Shown here: piece by piece, positions 40,102-50,336 of the stretch
Layout of the letters: every line of letters starts with the position of its first letter
Numbering within the stretch: position 1 is the first letter of the stretch
DNA from: Desulfovibrio sp.
GTDB lineage: Bacteria; Desulfobacterota; Desulfovibrionia; Desulfovibrionales; Desulfovibrionaceae
DNA: 64,000 nucleotides
Reading direction: 5' to 3'
Assembly (NCBI GenBank): GCA_031272715.1
Contig: JAISTH010000029.1
Coordinates: forward strand, 31,886 to 95,885
Position numbers and translations under genes: made by a program
Notes under the pieces: generated by a model
What the model was told of the DNA's origin: nothing
Databases searched by the model: none
The model's input: the letters and a program-made list of their open reading frames with translations, nothing else

Positions 40102-42117
40102 ATGCCCATGCCGACATCCTCCAGACAGTGCGCCAACGCCCTGCGCATCCTGGCCATCGACGCCATATACAAGGCGAACTCCGGCCATCCCGGCGCTCCC
40201 CTCGGCATGGCCGACATGGCCGAGGTCCTCTGGCGAAAGCACCTCAAGCACAATCCGTCGAATCCCGAATGGCCCGACAGGGATCGGTTCGTCCTTTCCA
40301 ACGGCCACGGGTCCATGCTGCTGTACGGACTCCTCCATCTCACGGGCTACGACCTCTCCATGGAGGAACTGCGCAACTTCCGCCAGTGGGGGTCGAAGAC
40401 CCCGGGCCATCCCGAGCGGGATCTCTGCCCCGGCGTGGAGATGACCACCGGCCCCCTGGGGCAGGGCCTCGCCGCCGCCGTGGGCATGGCCCTTGCCGAA
40501 CGCATGATGGCGACGGAATTCAACACCCGGGAACGGGTCGTCGTCGACCACCGCACCTACGTTTTCTGCGGGGACGGATGCCTCATGGAGGGGGTCTCCC
40601 ACGAGGCGTGCTCCCTTGCCGGCACCTGGGGACTGGGCAAGCTCATCGTCCTCTACGATGCCAACGGCATCACCATCGACGGCGACATCGACGGATGGTA
40701 CGACGAGGACGTCGCCGGACGCTTCGCCGCCTATCACTGGCAGGTCCTGGGCCCCGTCGACGGGCACGATGCGGAGGCCGTCTCCCGGGCCATCGACGAG
40801 GCCAAGGCCGACCTCACCCGTCCGAGCCTGATCATCTGCCGCACCCACATCGGCTTCGGCTCGCCGCTGGCGGGCTCGGCCGCGTGCCACGGCTCCCCTC
40901 TCAGCGGCGAGCAGATCAAGGCCACCCGGGAGAATCTCGACTGGCCCTGGCCCCCCTTCGAGGTTCCCGACGACGTGCGGGCGGCATGGGACGCCCGGGA
41001 AGCCGGGAAGGCCGCGGAGGCGGCATGGCAGGCGGTCTTCTCCGACTACGGGCGGCTCTTTCCGGAGAAGGCCGAAGCGTTCCGGCGCCACGTTTCGGGG
41101 AACTTGCCCCGGGACTGGCCCGCGATCGCCGACGCGATCGTGCGGGGGGCGCTGGCGTCCGGGAAGGACATGGCCACGCGCAAGGCGTCCCAGTGGGTGC
41201 TGGAGCGCATCGTCCCGGCCCTTCCGGAACTCATGGGAGGCTCCGCCGACCTGACCGGCTCCGTGGGCACGGCCGTGGGCACATCCAGGACCATCGACCC
41301 CAAGGCCGGCACGGGCAACCACATCCACTACGGCGTGCGGGAATTCGGGATGTGCGCCATCATGATGGGACTCGCCCTGCACGGGGGCTTCATCCCCTAC
41401 GGCGGCACCTTCCTCTCCTTTTCGGACCAGGGGAGGAACGCCCTGCGCCTCGCCGCCCTCATGGGCCTGCGCTGCATCTGGCTCTTCTCCCACGACTCCA
41501 TCGGCGTCGGCGAGGACGGACCCACCCACCAGCCCGTGGAACAGCTCGCCGGACTCCGGGCCATCCCGAACCTCGACGTCTGGCGCCCCTGCGACCTCGT
41601 CGAGACGGCCGTCGCCTGGCGCCGCGCCCTGGAGGCCGAGAACATGCCCTCGGTCCTCTCCCTGTCGCGCCAGACGCTGCCCCACTTCCTGCACACCCCG
41701 GAACAGGTGGAGGAGATCGCCAGAGGGGGCTACGTCCTGCTGGACTGCGAGGGCGAACCGGAGATCATCCTCATGGCCACCGGATCCGAAGTCCATCTCG
41801 TCACCGAGGTCTGGAAGCGGCTGACGGCCATGGGGCGGCGGGCCCGGGTCCTCTCCCTCCCGTGTCTCGAGCGTTTCGAGGCGCAGGACGACGCCTACCG
41901 GCAGGCGATACTGCCGGATTCGGTGCGGACGCGCCTTGCGGTGGAGGCGGGGCATCCCGACATCTGGCACAAGTACGTGGGCCTCGACGGCGCCGTGATC
42001 GGGATGACGCGCTTCGGCGCCTCCGCCCCCGCCCGGGTTCTCGAGGAGCGCTTCTCCTTCACGGTGGAGGCCGTCCTCTCGGCCGCACTGGACCTTCTGC
42101 ACGGGCGCGACGGTTGA
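40102..42117 (+). CDS. tkt: transketolase
   Basis: NSGHPGAPLGMADMAEVLW, TTGPLGQGLAAAVGMALAE, PTHQPVEQLAGLRAIPN. Confidence 0.96.
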   Translation: MPMPTSSRQCANALRILAIDAIYKANSGHPGAPLGMADMAEVLWRKHLKHNPSNPEWPDRDRFVLSNGHGSMLLYGLLHLTGYDLSMEELRNFRQWGSKTPGHPERDLCPGVEMTTGPLGQGLAAAVGMALAERMMATEFNTRERVVVDHRTYVFCGDGCLMEGVSHEACSLAGTWGLGKLIVLYDANGITIDGDIDGWYDEDVAGRFAAYHWQVLGPVDGHDAEAVSRAIDEAKADLTRPSLIICRTHIGFGSPLAGSAACHGSPLSGEQIKATRENLDWPWPPFEVPDDVRAAWDAREAGKAAEAAWQAVFSDYGRLFPEKAEAFRRHVSGNLPRDWPAIADAIVRGALASGKDMATRKASQWVLERIVPALPELMGGSADLTGSVGTAVGTSRTIDPKAGTGNHIHYGVREFGMCAIMMGLALHGGFIPYGGTFLSFSDQGRNALRLAALMGLRCIWLFSHDSIGVGEDGPTHQPVEQLAGLRAIPNLDVWRPCDLVETAVAWRRALEAENMPSVLSLSRQTLPHFLHTPEQVEEIARGGYVLLDCEGEPEIILMATGSEVHLVTEVWKRLTAMGRRARVLSLPCLERFEAQDDAYRQAILPDSVRTRLAVEAGHPDIWHKYVGLDGAVIGMTRFGASAPARVLEERFSFTVEAVLSAALDLLHGRDG

Positions 42118-42166
42118 TCCCGACATCGCCCCGACACCAACGCATCGCAACCGGAGGAAGACGAAC

Positions 42167-43336
42167 ATGCCCATCAAGCTCATGAAGGACTGCGATCTCG
42201 CCGGAAAGACCGTCGTGATCCGCCAGGATCTCAACGTCCCCATGAAGGACGGCGCCATCACCAACGACAAGCGCATCCGCGCCGCCGCCCCCACCATCAT
42301 CCAGGCCCTGGACAAGGGCGCGGGCGTCATCGTCCTCTCCCATCTCGGCCGCCCCACCGAGGGACAGTACGAGGAGGCCTTCTCCCTGAAGCCGGTGGCG
42401 GAGCGACTCTCCACCCTGCTGAAACGGCCCGTGGCCCTCGTGAAGACCCTGGAGGAGGCCAAGGCCGCCCCCGGGGAGTGCGTGCTGCTGGAGAACATCC
42501 GCTTCTGCAAGGGGGAGAAGAAGAACGATCCCGATCTCGCCCAGCGTCTCGCCGACCTGGGGGACGTCTACGTCATGGACGCCTTCGGCGCCGCCCACAG
42601 GGCCCACTCCTCGACGGAAGGGGCCATCCGCAAGGCCAAGGTCGCCTGCGCGGGCCCGCTCATGGCGGCGGAACTCGACGCCTTCGCCAAGGTGCTGGAC
42701 GCCCCGGCCCGCCCCCTCGCGGCCGTGATCGGCGGCTCCAAGGTCTCCACCAAACTGGGCCTGCTGGAGAATCTCCTGGCCAAGGTGGACATCCTGATCA
42801 TCGGCGGCGGCATCGCCAACACCTTCCTCGCCGCGGCGGGCCACGCCGTGGGGACCTCCCTCCAGGAGGCCGACCTGATCCCCGAGGCCAGGAAGATCAT
42901 GGACGAGGCCAAGCGCCTGAACAAGTCGCTCCCGCTGCCCCTGGACGTGGTGGTGGCGAAGGAACTCGCCCCCGGCCAGCACCCGACGATCTGCGGCATC
43001 GACGCCGTCCCCGCCGACGCCATGATCCTCGACATCGGGCCCAAGACCGTCGCCCTCTACACCGATCTCCTGAACACGGCCAAGACCGTGGTGTGGAACG
43101 GTCCCGTGGGGGCCTTCGAGACCGATCCCTTCGGAGCCGGCACCAAGGCCCTCGCCCAGGCCCTCGCGGCCTCGAAGGCCTTCGTGGTCGTGGGTGGAGG
43201 GGATTCCGTGGCGGCCGTGGAGGGCTACGGCCTCGCCGACGCCATGGGGTACATCTCCACGGGAGGCGGCGCCTCACTGGAACTGCTGGAAGGCAAGGTC
43301 CTCCCCTCGGTGGCCGCTCTCGAGGCCAGGGGATAG
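42167..43336 (+). CDS. pgk: phosphoglycerate kinase
   Basis: KTVVIRQDLNVPMKDG, VLLENIRFCKGEKKNDP, VWNGPVGAFE, TGGGASLELLEGK. Confidence 0.97.
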   Translation: MPIKLMKDCDLAGKTVVIRQDLNVPMKDGAITNDKRIRAAAPTIIQALDKGAGVIVLSHLGRPTEGQYEEAFSLKPVAERLSTLLKRPVALVKTLEEAKAAPGECVLLENIRFCKGEKKNDPDLAQRLADLGDVYVMDAFGAAHRAHSSTEGAIRKAKVACAGPLMAAELDAFAKVLDAPARPLAAVIGGSKVSTKLGLLENLLAKVDILIIGGGIANTFLAAAGHAVGTSLQEADLIPEARKIMDEAKRLNKSLPLPLDVVVAKELAPGQHPTICGIDAVPADAMILDIGPKTVALYTDLLNTAKTVVWNGPVGAFETDPFGAGTKALAQALAASKAFVVVGGGDSVAAVEGYGLADAMGYISTGGGASLELLEGKVLPSVAALEARG

Positions 43337-43355
43337 CAGCCCTCGTCCCTTTGCC

Positions 43356-43392
43356 GCGGGACGCGTCCCAAGGACGCGTCCCGCACGTTTTT
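43356..43392 (+). terminator. Rho-independent terminator after pgk
   Basis: GCGGGACGCGTCC-CAA-GGACGCGTCCCGC then ACGTTTTT. Confidence 0.9.
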
Positions 43393-43468
43393 CGGAAGGG
43401 GAGACGGAGGCGCCGTACAAGCCACTTGCGGCAGCGGCCCTCCGTATGGCATAGTTGGCTCCCCCGGC

Positions 43469-44260
43469 ATGCACCACGGAGGCAGCAGCGTGCGGCGCTT
43501 CTATCAGGAAAGTTGGCAAGGCATCCCCTTCACCTCCTTTTCCCACATATCCTTCTTCCACCTTGCCGAACCCCGCTTCTACGCGGTCTTCTACGAGGAA
43601 CTCTTCCGTCGCTACCAGCACTGGGACGACCTGCCCGCGGTATGGCGCGCCAACAAGACCAAGGACGCCAAATGGCTCGCGGAACGGCTGCAGCGACGCA
43701 TAGACGCCCTGCCGGAACCTCCGGACCGGCCGGTGCGGGTGCTCTCCATCGGCAGCGGCGTGGGCTTCATGGAGAAGGTCCTGCTGGACGTCTTCCCGGG
43801 CATCGAGATGCACGTCAACGAGCCCAGCACGGTGGGGATGAAGTGGCTTCGGGCCTTCATCCCGCCGGAGCGCATCTACATAGGCTTCGCGCCGGTGTGC
43901 CTGCCTCCCGACGTGCAGTACGACATGATCTACCTCTCCACGGTGGACTACGGCATCCCCACCAGGGAACTGACGCGCCTGTTCCGGGAGCTTCGGGCCC
44001 AGCTCGCCCCCGGTGGGGAGATCGTCTGCCTCTCCGCCTCGCTGCTGGAGGAGGATTCCTTCGTGGGGGGCTTCGTCAACGCTATCAAGATCTTCATCAG
44101 GGGAATCCTGCATTTCTGCGGCATACGGCGCCAGCAGTTCTGGGGATGGCGGCGCACGAGGGCGGAGTACGTGCGGCTCTTCCAGCAGGCGGGACTGAAG
44201 GAGATCACGGACGGCTACCTGGACGACGGTTTCGACACCTACTGGATCCGGGGCGAGTAG
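43469..44260 (+). CDS. class I SAM-dependent methyltransferase
   Basis: VRVLSIGSGVGFMEKVLLDVFPG...LAPGGEIVCLSASL. Confidence 0.75.
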   Translation: MHHGGSSVRRFYQESWQGIPFTSFSHISFFHLAEPRFYAVFYEELFRRYQHWDDLPAVWRANKTKDAKWLAERLQRRIDALPEPPDRPVRVLSIGSGVGFMEKVLLDVFPGIEMHVNEPSTVGMKWLRAFIPPERIYIGFAPVCLPPDVQYDMIYLSTVDYGIPTRELTRLFRELRAQLAPGGEIVCLSASLLEEDSFVGGFVNAIKIFIRGILHFCGIRRQQFWGWRRTRAEYVRLFQQAGLKEITDGYLDDGFDTYWIRGE

Positions 44261-44593
44261 CGGGCGCGTCGGCGTCCCGGATAGCCGCGGCGCCCGGGGC
44301 CGTCACGGGCGGGAGACGGGCGGAAGCGGGAGGCGGCGACGCCCTCCGGCATGGGGCGCATCGCCCATCCCTTGCCCGAGTCCCTGTCTTGCCGCACGCC
44401 CCGGCCGTGGGACTTGACGATCCGGAGCGCCGGCCGTTCAGATGCGCACGTGCCCGTTTTGCCCGGCTCACTTCCATGCATGTTTCCAGCCTGTCACACA
44501 CTGCGTTCCGCTCTATCAGCACATTGCACCAGCTGAATCTTCTTGAAATCCTCAAATGCAGATGGCGTCTTTTGAAAACAAGGAGTCGTGGCC

Positions 44594-45232
44594 ATGGATA
44601 TACTTAAATATCTCTTTGGCAAAAAAGAGGACAACAAACTGCTGCACGATGCATTTGAGCACGTCATCAAAATTCTTGATGACGATGAAGTGCAGATGCA
44701 GAACACGGTTCCGATGCTCAGAGAAGTAATTCGTAAAAGGCCTGCCGTTGACATGATCAAGGGTGGAAAAGGACCATTCGGCCTAGTTGAGACAAACCCG
44801 ATTCCAGTCAATGGGCCAATCGGCCAGATATCGTATTTATCAAAGCTTCTGACAGACGACAGTAACGAACAGATGCTTTTCCACAGGATCGGAGCCATCC
44901 ACACTGTTGACGTATTTGAAGCGGTGACTTTTGATTCTAATAAATGGTTTATACTTTATGTAGATTTCTACCACCCTCGACGATCAAGATTAACGCCTGA
45001 AGGTTTTCATTTTTCAGAAATTCCCGCATATTTTTCTGGATTTCATGTATACTGTAAAGATTTTCCATACAATTTCAAGAAGATAAAGGAAGAGGTACGA
45101 AGCGACTTTTCCATTGCATACATACCTTTCGACTACATATCAGAACAGCTTGCCAGAAAGATATACCAGAGACCTGAAAGTCATACGGAAAAGCTAATGG
45201 CCATCAATAGCCGTCTTACAAGCCGGTCGTAG
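44594..45232 (+). CDS. hypothetical protein
   Basis: AAGGAG before ATG; MDILKYLFGKKEDNKLLHDAFEHVIKILDDDEV; AT-rich island. Confidence 0.7.
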   Translation: MDILKYLFGKKEDNKLLHDAFEHVIKILDDDEVQMQNTVPMLREVIRKRPAVDMIKGGKGPFGLVETNPIPVNGPIGQISYLSKLLTDDSNEQMLFHRIGAIHTVDVFEAVTFDSNKWFILYVDFYHPRRSRLTPEGFHFSEIPAYFSGFHVYCKDFPYNFKKIKEEVRSDFSIAYIPFDYISEQLARKIYQRPESHTEKLMAINSRLTSRS

Positions 45233-45392
45233 TTCTACTAGAAATATTGTAGTTGTTGGACTGCATAAGCTATTATTAGGACATTAGATAAATTCGCCAG
45301 AATAGATCAAAGTAACATATTGACACTGATATTTTATAGTATTTTTGAAATTCTTTATATAATATAACAACTACAGGCAAATACTTTCTCAC

Positions 45393-45495
45393 ATATAGAT
45401 AGTCGCATAATTATTTGAAGGTCTGATCGGATGTTCATCGCCACCCGCAACCATGCGACGGACTGGAGTTCAAATAAATATGCGACCATCTATAT
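45393..45495. repeat. 27-bp imperfect inverted repeat enclosing a 49-bp GC-richer core
   Basis: ATATAGATAGTCGCATAATTATTTGAA vs reverse complement of right arm ATATAGATGGTCGCATATTTATTTGAA (25/27). Confidence 0.8.
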
Positions 45496-45597
45496 AAACA
45501 AATATTTATTACAGCCCTGCTGTCGTTCTGCATTGTTAAATTGTTGAGAATCTCCCAGAAAAAATAATTTTCATTTTATATTATTGGAGTCCAGCCC

Positions 45598-46821
45598 ATG
45601 GATACCTATATTCCACGCATGCTAGAACACAGCGTTAAAAAGTTGATGAAATTTTTCCCCGTAACTGCGATCATCGGCGCAAGGCAGTGCGGTAAGTCTT
45701 CTATCGCGAAAAATATTTGCAACATGTACAATGATTATCTCTACCTCGACTTGGAAGACGAAAATGATTTAAATAAAATAACAGGGAATATCCGCGCTAA
45801 GCAGTTTCTTTCTGAAAATATGGACAAATTGATTGTCATTGATGAAGTACAACTTCGCCCTGAGCTTTTCCCCACCCTAAGAGTATTAGCAGACCAGATA
45901 GCAAATACTCGTGATAAAAATTTCGATATATACCATCCCGCTCGATTCCTCATTCTCGGGTCCGCATCGCCAATGCTGTTGAGACAGTCGGGGGAGACTT
46001 TGGCAGGCAGAATTACTTACGTGCGCCTCACTACTTTACTTGTCACTGAAATACCCGACTGTGATCTGAAAAAATATTTTATACGCGGAAGTTTCCCAGT
46101 AAGCTACCTTGCAAGCAGCGACGAAAGCTCCTTTGTCTGGAGGAAAAGTTATATGTCAGCATTTTTACATAGAGACCTTGAAAAATGGGGGGATTTGGCA
46201 GAAGGGACAATGGAGAGACTTTGGCACATGTTGGTGACAGTAAATGGTCAAGAAACAAATCACGAAAGAGCTCTCAGCTCCCTTAAGATACCGTTTAAAG
46301 AAGCGCAAAATTATTTTGATACATTAAAGAGTTTATTTCTTATTGATTCAATTCCTCAATTTACGAAAAATCCATTTGCAAGTATTTGCAAGACACCAAA
46401 AACATACATAACTGACCATGGCTTAATTGCAAATGAATTTGAAATAAAATCATTTGACGATCTCAGAAGACCAACTAATGCAGTAACTTATGGGACAATG
46501 TGGGAACAGATCGTGCTTAACCACCTAAGGGCATGGTACCCTAGACCCAATGGCGAAAACATTTTCTTCTATCGTGACAAAGACGGAAACGAAATTGACT
46601 TTATCCTAACAAAAAATCGTATGCCCTTTGCAATAGAATGCAAAATTTCGTCAAATGCTTGTATGTCATCCGGGACATATGCGGCGATGGAAAAACTTGG
46701 CATACCTGAAGAACACGCATTTATAGTTACGCCTTTTCAAAGTTCTGAGAAATCTAATACTATTACGTTGCCTGAATTGCATGCAAAGCTAGAGGAGATT
46801 CTCAATGCACCGATAGAGTAA
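45598..46821 (+). CDS. AAA ATPase of AAA_14/DUF4143 type, copy 1
   Basis: Walker A GARQCGKS, LDLEDENDL, LIVIDEVQLRPELFPTLRVLAD; C-terminal nuclease-like FFYRDKDGNEIDFIL...AIECK. Confidence 0.9.
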   Translation: MDTYIPRMLEHSVKKLMKFFPVTAIIGARQCGKSSIAKNICNMYNDYLYLDLEDENDLNKITGNIRAKQFLSENMDKLIVIDEVQLRPELFPTLRVLADQIANTRDKNFDIYHPARFLILGSASPMLLRQSGETLAGRITYVRLTTLLVTEIPDCDLKKYFIRGSFPVSYLASSDESSFVWRKSYMSAFLHRDLEKWGDLAEGTMERLWHMLVTVNGQETNHERALSSLKIPFKEAQNYFDTLKSLFLIDSIPQFTKNPFASICKTPKTYITDHGLIANEFEIKSFDDLRRPTNAVTYGTMWEQIVLNHLRAWYPRPNGENIFFYRDKDGNEIDFILTKNRMPFAIECKISSNACMSSGTYAAMEKLGIPEEHAFIVTPFQSSEKSNTITLPELHAKLEEILNAPIE

Positions 46822-46904
46822 ATAAGCTGTCCCACAAATACAATGCTACACATGGCAATTTTATATATTTTACAAGCGTGGCGCATCCTATGGGAACAAA
46901 CCCC

Positions 46905-48127
46905 ATGAACATTCACATTCCGAGAGATCAAGAACGCAACATAGTGAGAGCCTTGAGATCTAATCCTGTCACCGCGATTATTGGTGCAAGCAAGTGTGGT
47001 AAATCCTATATTGCAAAGCACGTCTGCGATACATATGAAAACTTCTTGTATCTTGACTTGCAAGACGTAGATGACTTAGAAAAGATCCTTGGTGACCGCC
47101 AGGCAAAAAGATTTCTCTCAGACAGTATGGATAAATTAATTATAATTGATGAGATTCAGCTTCGTCCTGAGCTTTTCCCCACACTAAGGGTGTTGGCAGA
47201 CAAAATTGCACACTCACGGGGCGAAAGATTTAAGATAACACACCCTGCACGCTTTCTCATTATAGGGTCTATATCGCCAATGTTGTGGAGACAGGAGAAG
47301 GAGTCTTTAACAGGAAGAATTGCATACGAGCGCCTCACTACACTCTTGATTACTGAAATTCCTGATTGCGACATGAAAAAATATTTCATACGAGGTGGTT
47401 TCCCACAAAGTTATCTCGCAAACAGTGATGATACCTCAATTAGATGGAAGAAGGATTACATTACAAATCTCCTACTTAATGATCTAAAAAATGGGGGAAT
47501 TTTGATATTGATATACTTGATGAACTTTGGCACAAACTTGTAGCAGGTAACGGCAAGAAAATAAGTTCTTGCGGATTGTCTCGTTCGCTTAAGATACAAC
47601 AACAAGAATGCGATCAGTGCATTGACATATTAAAATACTTATTCATTCTTGATTCAATCCCCAAATATACAAATACGCACTTTTACAGCACCAGCGATAC
47701 GAAAAAATTCTATGTCACTGACTCAAGCTTTGTAACAAATGAACTTGGCATAACGTCATTTGAAAACCTCGGATCACCTGCTAATGTGAATACATATGCA
47801 TCTTTATGGGAATCGATCGTCCTCAATCACCTAAGGGCATGGTATCCACGACTCAACGGTGAAAATGTATTCTTCTATCGTGACAAAATTGGCAATGAAA
47901 TTGACTTTATCCTCACAAGAAGACTTATGTCTATTGCAATTGAATGTAAGACATCCTCAAATGCAACGATGTCAGCAGGGACATATGCTGCGATGGAAAA
48001 ACTTGACATACCCAAGGAACACGGATTTATTGTTACGCCTTTCCCAAGTCCAAAGAATAAGAAGACTGTAACATTGCCCGAATTACATACAAAACTAGAA
48101 GAGATTTTCAATGATCCGACACAATAA
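46905..48127 (+). CDS. AAA/DUF4143-type ATPase, copy 2, interrupted by -1 frameshift (pseudogene or programmed frameshift)
   Basis: GASKCGKS, LIIIDEIQLRPELFPTLRVLAD in first frame; FFYRDKIGNEIDFILTRRLMSIAIECKTSSNA in the -1 frame; break at 47486-47492. Confidence 0.85.
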
Positions 48128-48214
48128 AAATAAGTTATGAAATGAACAGAATGCAATCAGTGCTTGAATTCATTTCGTGTTGCTGTATCTCAAAAATTCT
48201 CGCGAAGAAAAGCT

Positions 48215-49270
48215 ATGCATGATAATGCTACCTCAGGATGCCGAAAAAGCCCCTTCCCGAAGCGGGAGGCGTTCCAATGGCCGAAGTCCCTTGCGGAGTG
48301 TGCGTGGATCCACGCAGAGGAGAACGATGGACATTTCGTCGCTCTCCGGGAGTTCGCCTTGGCGTTCTACACGACGAAACACATAGATCGTCAGGGGATG
48401 CTCGCCGAGGAACCCATAGCCACTGGGGACGCCGTGTATGACGCTCTTCTTGGCGGCATGGCGGAGCATTTCTCTTGGGAATACGAGCTGACGCCTCCGA
48501 AATGGACGGAAGACGAAAAGAGATTCCTCACTGAACCGTATTATTTCGCAATGGAAGGATTGCCGAAGTACTGGGACGAGATGCGACGGGAGTCCCCACT
48601 CCCTTACGTCCGAAGGAACCTCTTTCCGGGAGCCGATCCATTCTCCCGTCCGGGAAAATACACTGACATGAAACTCGCAGGAGAACCAGAGCTTTTCTTT
48701 GCGAGAATCAGGACGAAGGAACCACGCGTGCTGATCCCGGCATGCTGGAAGACCATAGTAAAGACCTTTGCAGACGAGGTACAACCACTCGTCGAAGGAG
48801 AGTTCGCCCATGTGACCGAACGAGTTCCTAAAAGAGGAACGGTTCCAGAATGCTATTATCTTTCCATGGCGATCAACGAACTTAAATTCCGAGGCGGAGA
48901 TTCCGGATGGAAGACGGCGATGGGCCTCATCGACAGGATGGAGATGGCTTTCTACGATGAGGTCATCTCATGTCTGCGTTCGCCTCTCTCAAACGACAAT
49001 ACGGCATCTAAGACGACGAACGCCATAGTCTCCGATGGATGGATGCGCCTCAAGGATGTGACGGATAAACTGCAGACATTTCTTGAATCTGAACTCCCAG
49101 ACGTGGCTAGGCGATGCCCGAGACGCCCTGGCGTTTGCGTCAATGATGGGCTCTATTTCACTGCAGCCATTGATGGGCTTAAGAAACTGCATGGCGATAC
49201 TGGAAATTCGATTGCCATGAAATTTATCGATGAGCTTGAGTCTGGCGGTTGGCGTAACATTACTATTTAA
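48215..49270 (+). CDS. hypothetical protein with two copies of an unrecognised domain
   Basis: Internal repeat VKTFADEVQPLVEGEFAHVTERVPKRG..YYLSMAINELKFRGGDSGWKTAMGLIDRME vs LKDVTDKLQTFLESELPDVARRCPRRP..LYFTAAIDGLKKLHGDTGNSIAMKFIDELE. Confidence 0.75.
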   Translation: MHDNATSGCRKSPFPKREAFQWPKSLAECAWIHAEENDGHFVALREFALAFYTTKHIDRQGMLAEEPIATGDAVYDALLGGMAEHFSWEYELTPPKWTEDEKRFLTEPYYFAMEGLPKYWDEMRRESPLPYVRRNLFPGADPFSRPGKYTDMKLAGEPELFFARIRTKEPRVLIPACWKTIVKTFADEVQPLVEGEFAHVTERVPKRGTVPECYYLSMAINELKFRGGDSGWKTAMGLIDRMEMAFYDEVISCLRSPLSNDNTASKTTNAIVSDGWMRLKDVTDKLQTFLESELPDVARRCPRRPGVCVNDGLYFTAAIDGLKKLHGDTGNSIAMKFIDELESGGWRNITI

Positions 49271-49275
49271 AGAAC

Positions 49276-50184
49276 TTGGGCTTGTATGTTACAAAGTTAT
49301 TTAAGAACTTGTTTTTTAGCGAAAAACTGTCTTACGATTATATCGTAAAAGGTTTAAATGAAGTCAATGAATTATGTAAATATCATCGCTTACGGCTTAA
49401 CGCAACGATTGTTGGTTCAGCGGCAATTATATTACAATACAAAAACAATTATCTTGGGATGACTGACGATGTAGACTTTTCGACCAATGATGACGTGTAT
49501 ACTCAAAGATTCATTTACAGCATGTCAAAATTAATTGCAAAAAAGTACGGATGGAAAGATAATTGGTTTAATAATTGTTTTGATTCATTTTATGTCACTT
49601 TGCACAGCAAAAAACTGTCTATCCTACAAAATTCAGAAGATGATGAATATGGCTTGTTTATTGATGTAGTCGTTGAGGATCAGCTTCTGGCGCTTAAATG
49701 TGATGCTCTCAGAAAGGGACAAGGACGACACGATTATGAAGATGCAATTTTCCTCATGCAGGAGACTGGAATTATATCTAGGGAGGATTTGCTTGAAAAC
49801 ATGAGGAAGTATTTTGGAGATCAATATATGAACAAAGACACTAAAATACACGGCAAGATCGATAATCTGCTCGACTGTCTTGCGGAGTGGGGCGCAATGT
49901 CCGCCCAGCCACCAGACGACACGGAGGCTGCGGCCATGTGGTTCCTTGACCAGGGCGTTCTTGATCCGCGCACAAAGGAGCAGGTGTTTGAGAAGATATG
50001 GGGAGTCAATGCAGGGCCGAAGATACGGAATACGCTCTCAGCGCTCCTAGGCGCTTATCGAGAAAAGGAAATCGACATCAATGCTGCGACTGAATGGGCG
50101 AAGCAATTCCATGTCGGATTCCAGAAGGTGCTCCGGCCTACGCAAGCTGGGCATCGCGAGGACGTGGTCTTCGACGATTTCTAG
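49276..50184 (+). CDS. nucleotidyltransferase-like protein (AbiEii/DUF6036-like)
   Basis: TIVGSAAIILQYKNNYLGMTDDVDFSTND (GS...DxD NTase motif); 5 nt after previous stop. Confidence 0.65.
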   Translation: MGLYVTKLFKNLFFSEKLSYDYIVKGLNEVNELCKYHRLRLNATIVGSAAIILQYKNNYLGMTDDVDFSTNDDVYTQRFIYSMSKLIAKKYGWKDNWFNNCFDSFYVTLHSKKLSILQNSEDDEYGLFIDVVVEDQLLALKCDALRKGQGRHDYEDAIFLMQETGIISREDLLENMRKYFGDQYMNKDTKIHGKIDNLLDCLAEWGAMSAQPPDDTEAAAMWFLDQGVLDPRTKEQVFEKIWGVNAGPKIRNTLSALLGAYREKEIDINAATEWAKQFHVGFQKVLRPTQAGHREDVVFDDF

Positions 50185-50336
50185 ACCGAGCAAAAGACGC
50201 ATACGAAATTATGTAGAATCGCTTGAGTTAGATCAGATCGTTAAACCATTCCAAAAAACAATGACATTGTGAAGTGCTCCCAGCAATAGCCAATTGAAGC
50301 ATCGCTCCATACTCCACCATCTCAAGGAGATGCATC

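Noticed and set aside
39214-42510. 1098-aa minus-strand ORF
   Set aside because: Antisense shadow of rpe-tkt-pgk
45393-45495. Retron msr-msd
   Set aside because: Inverted repeats present but no reverse transcriptase in the window
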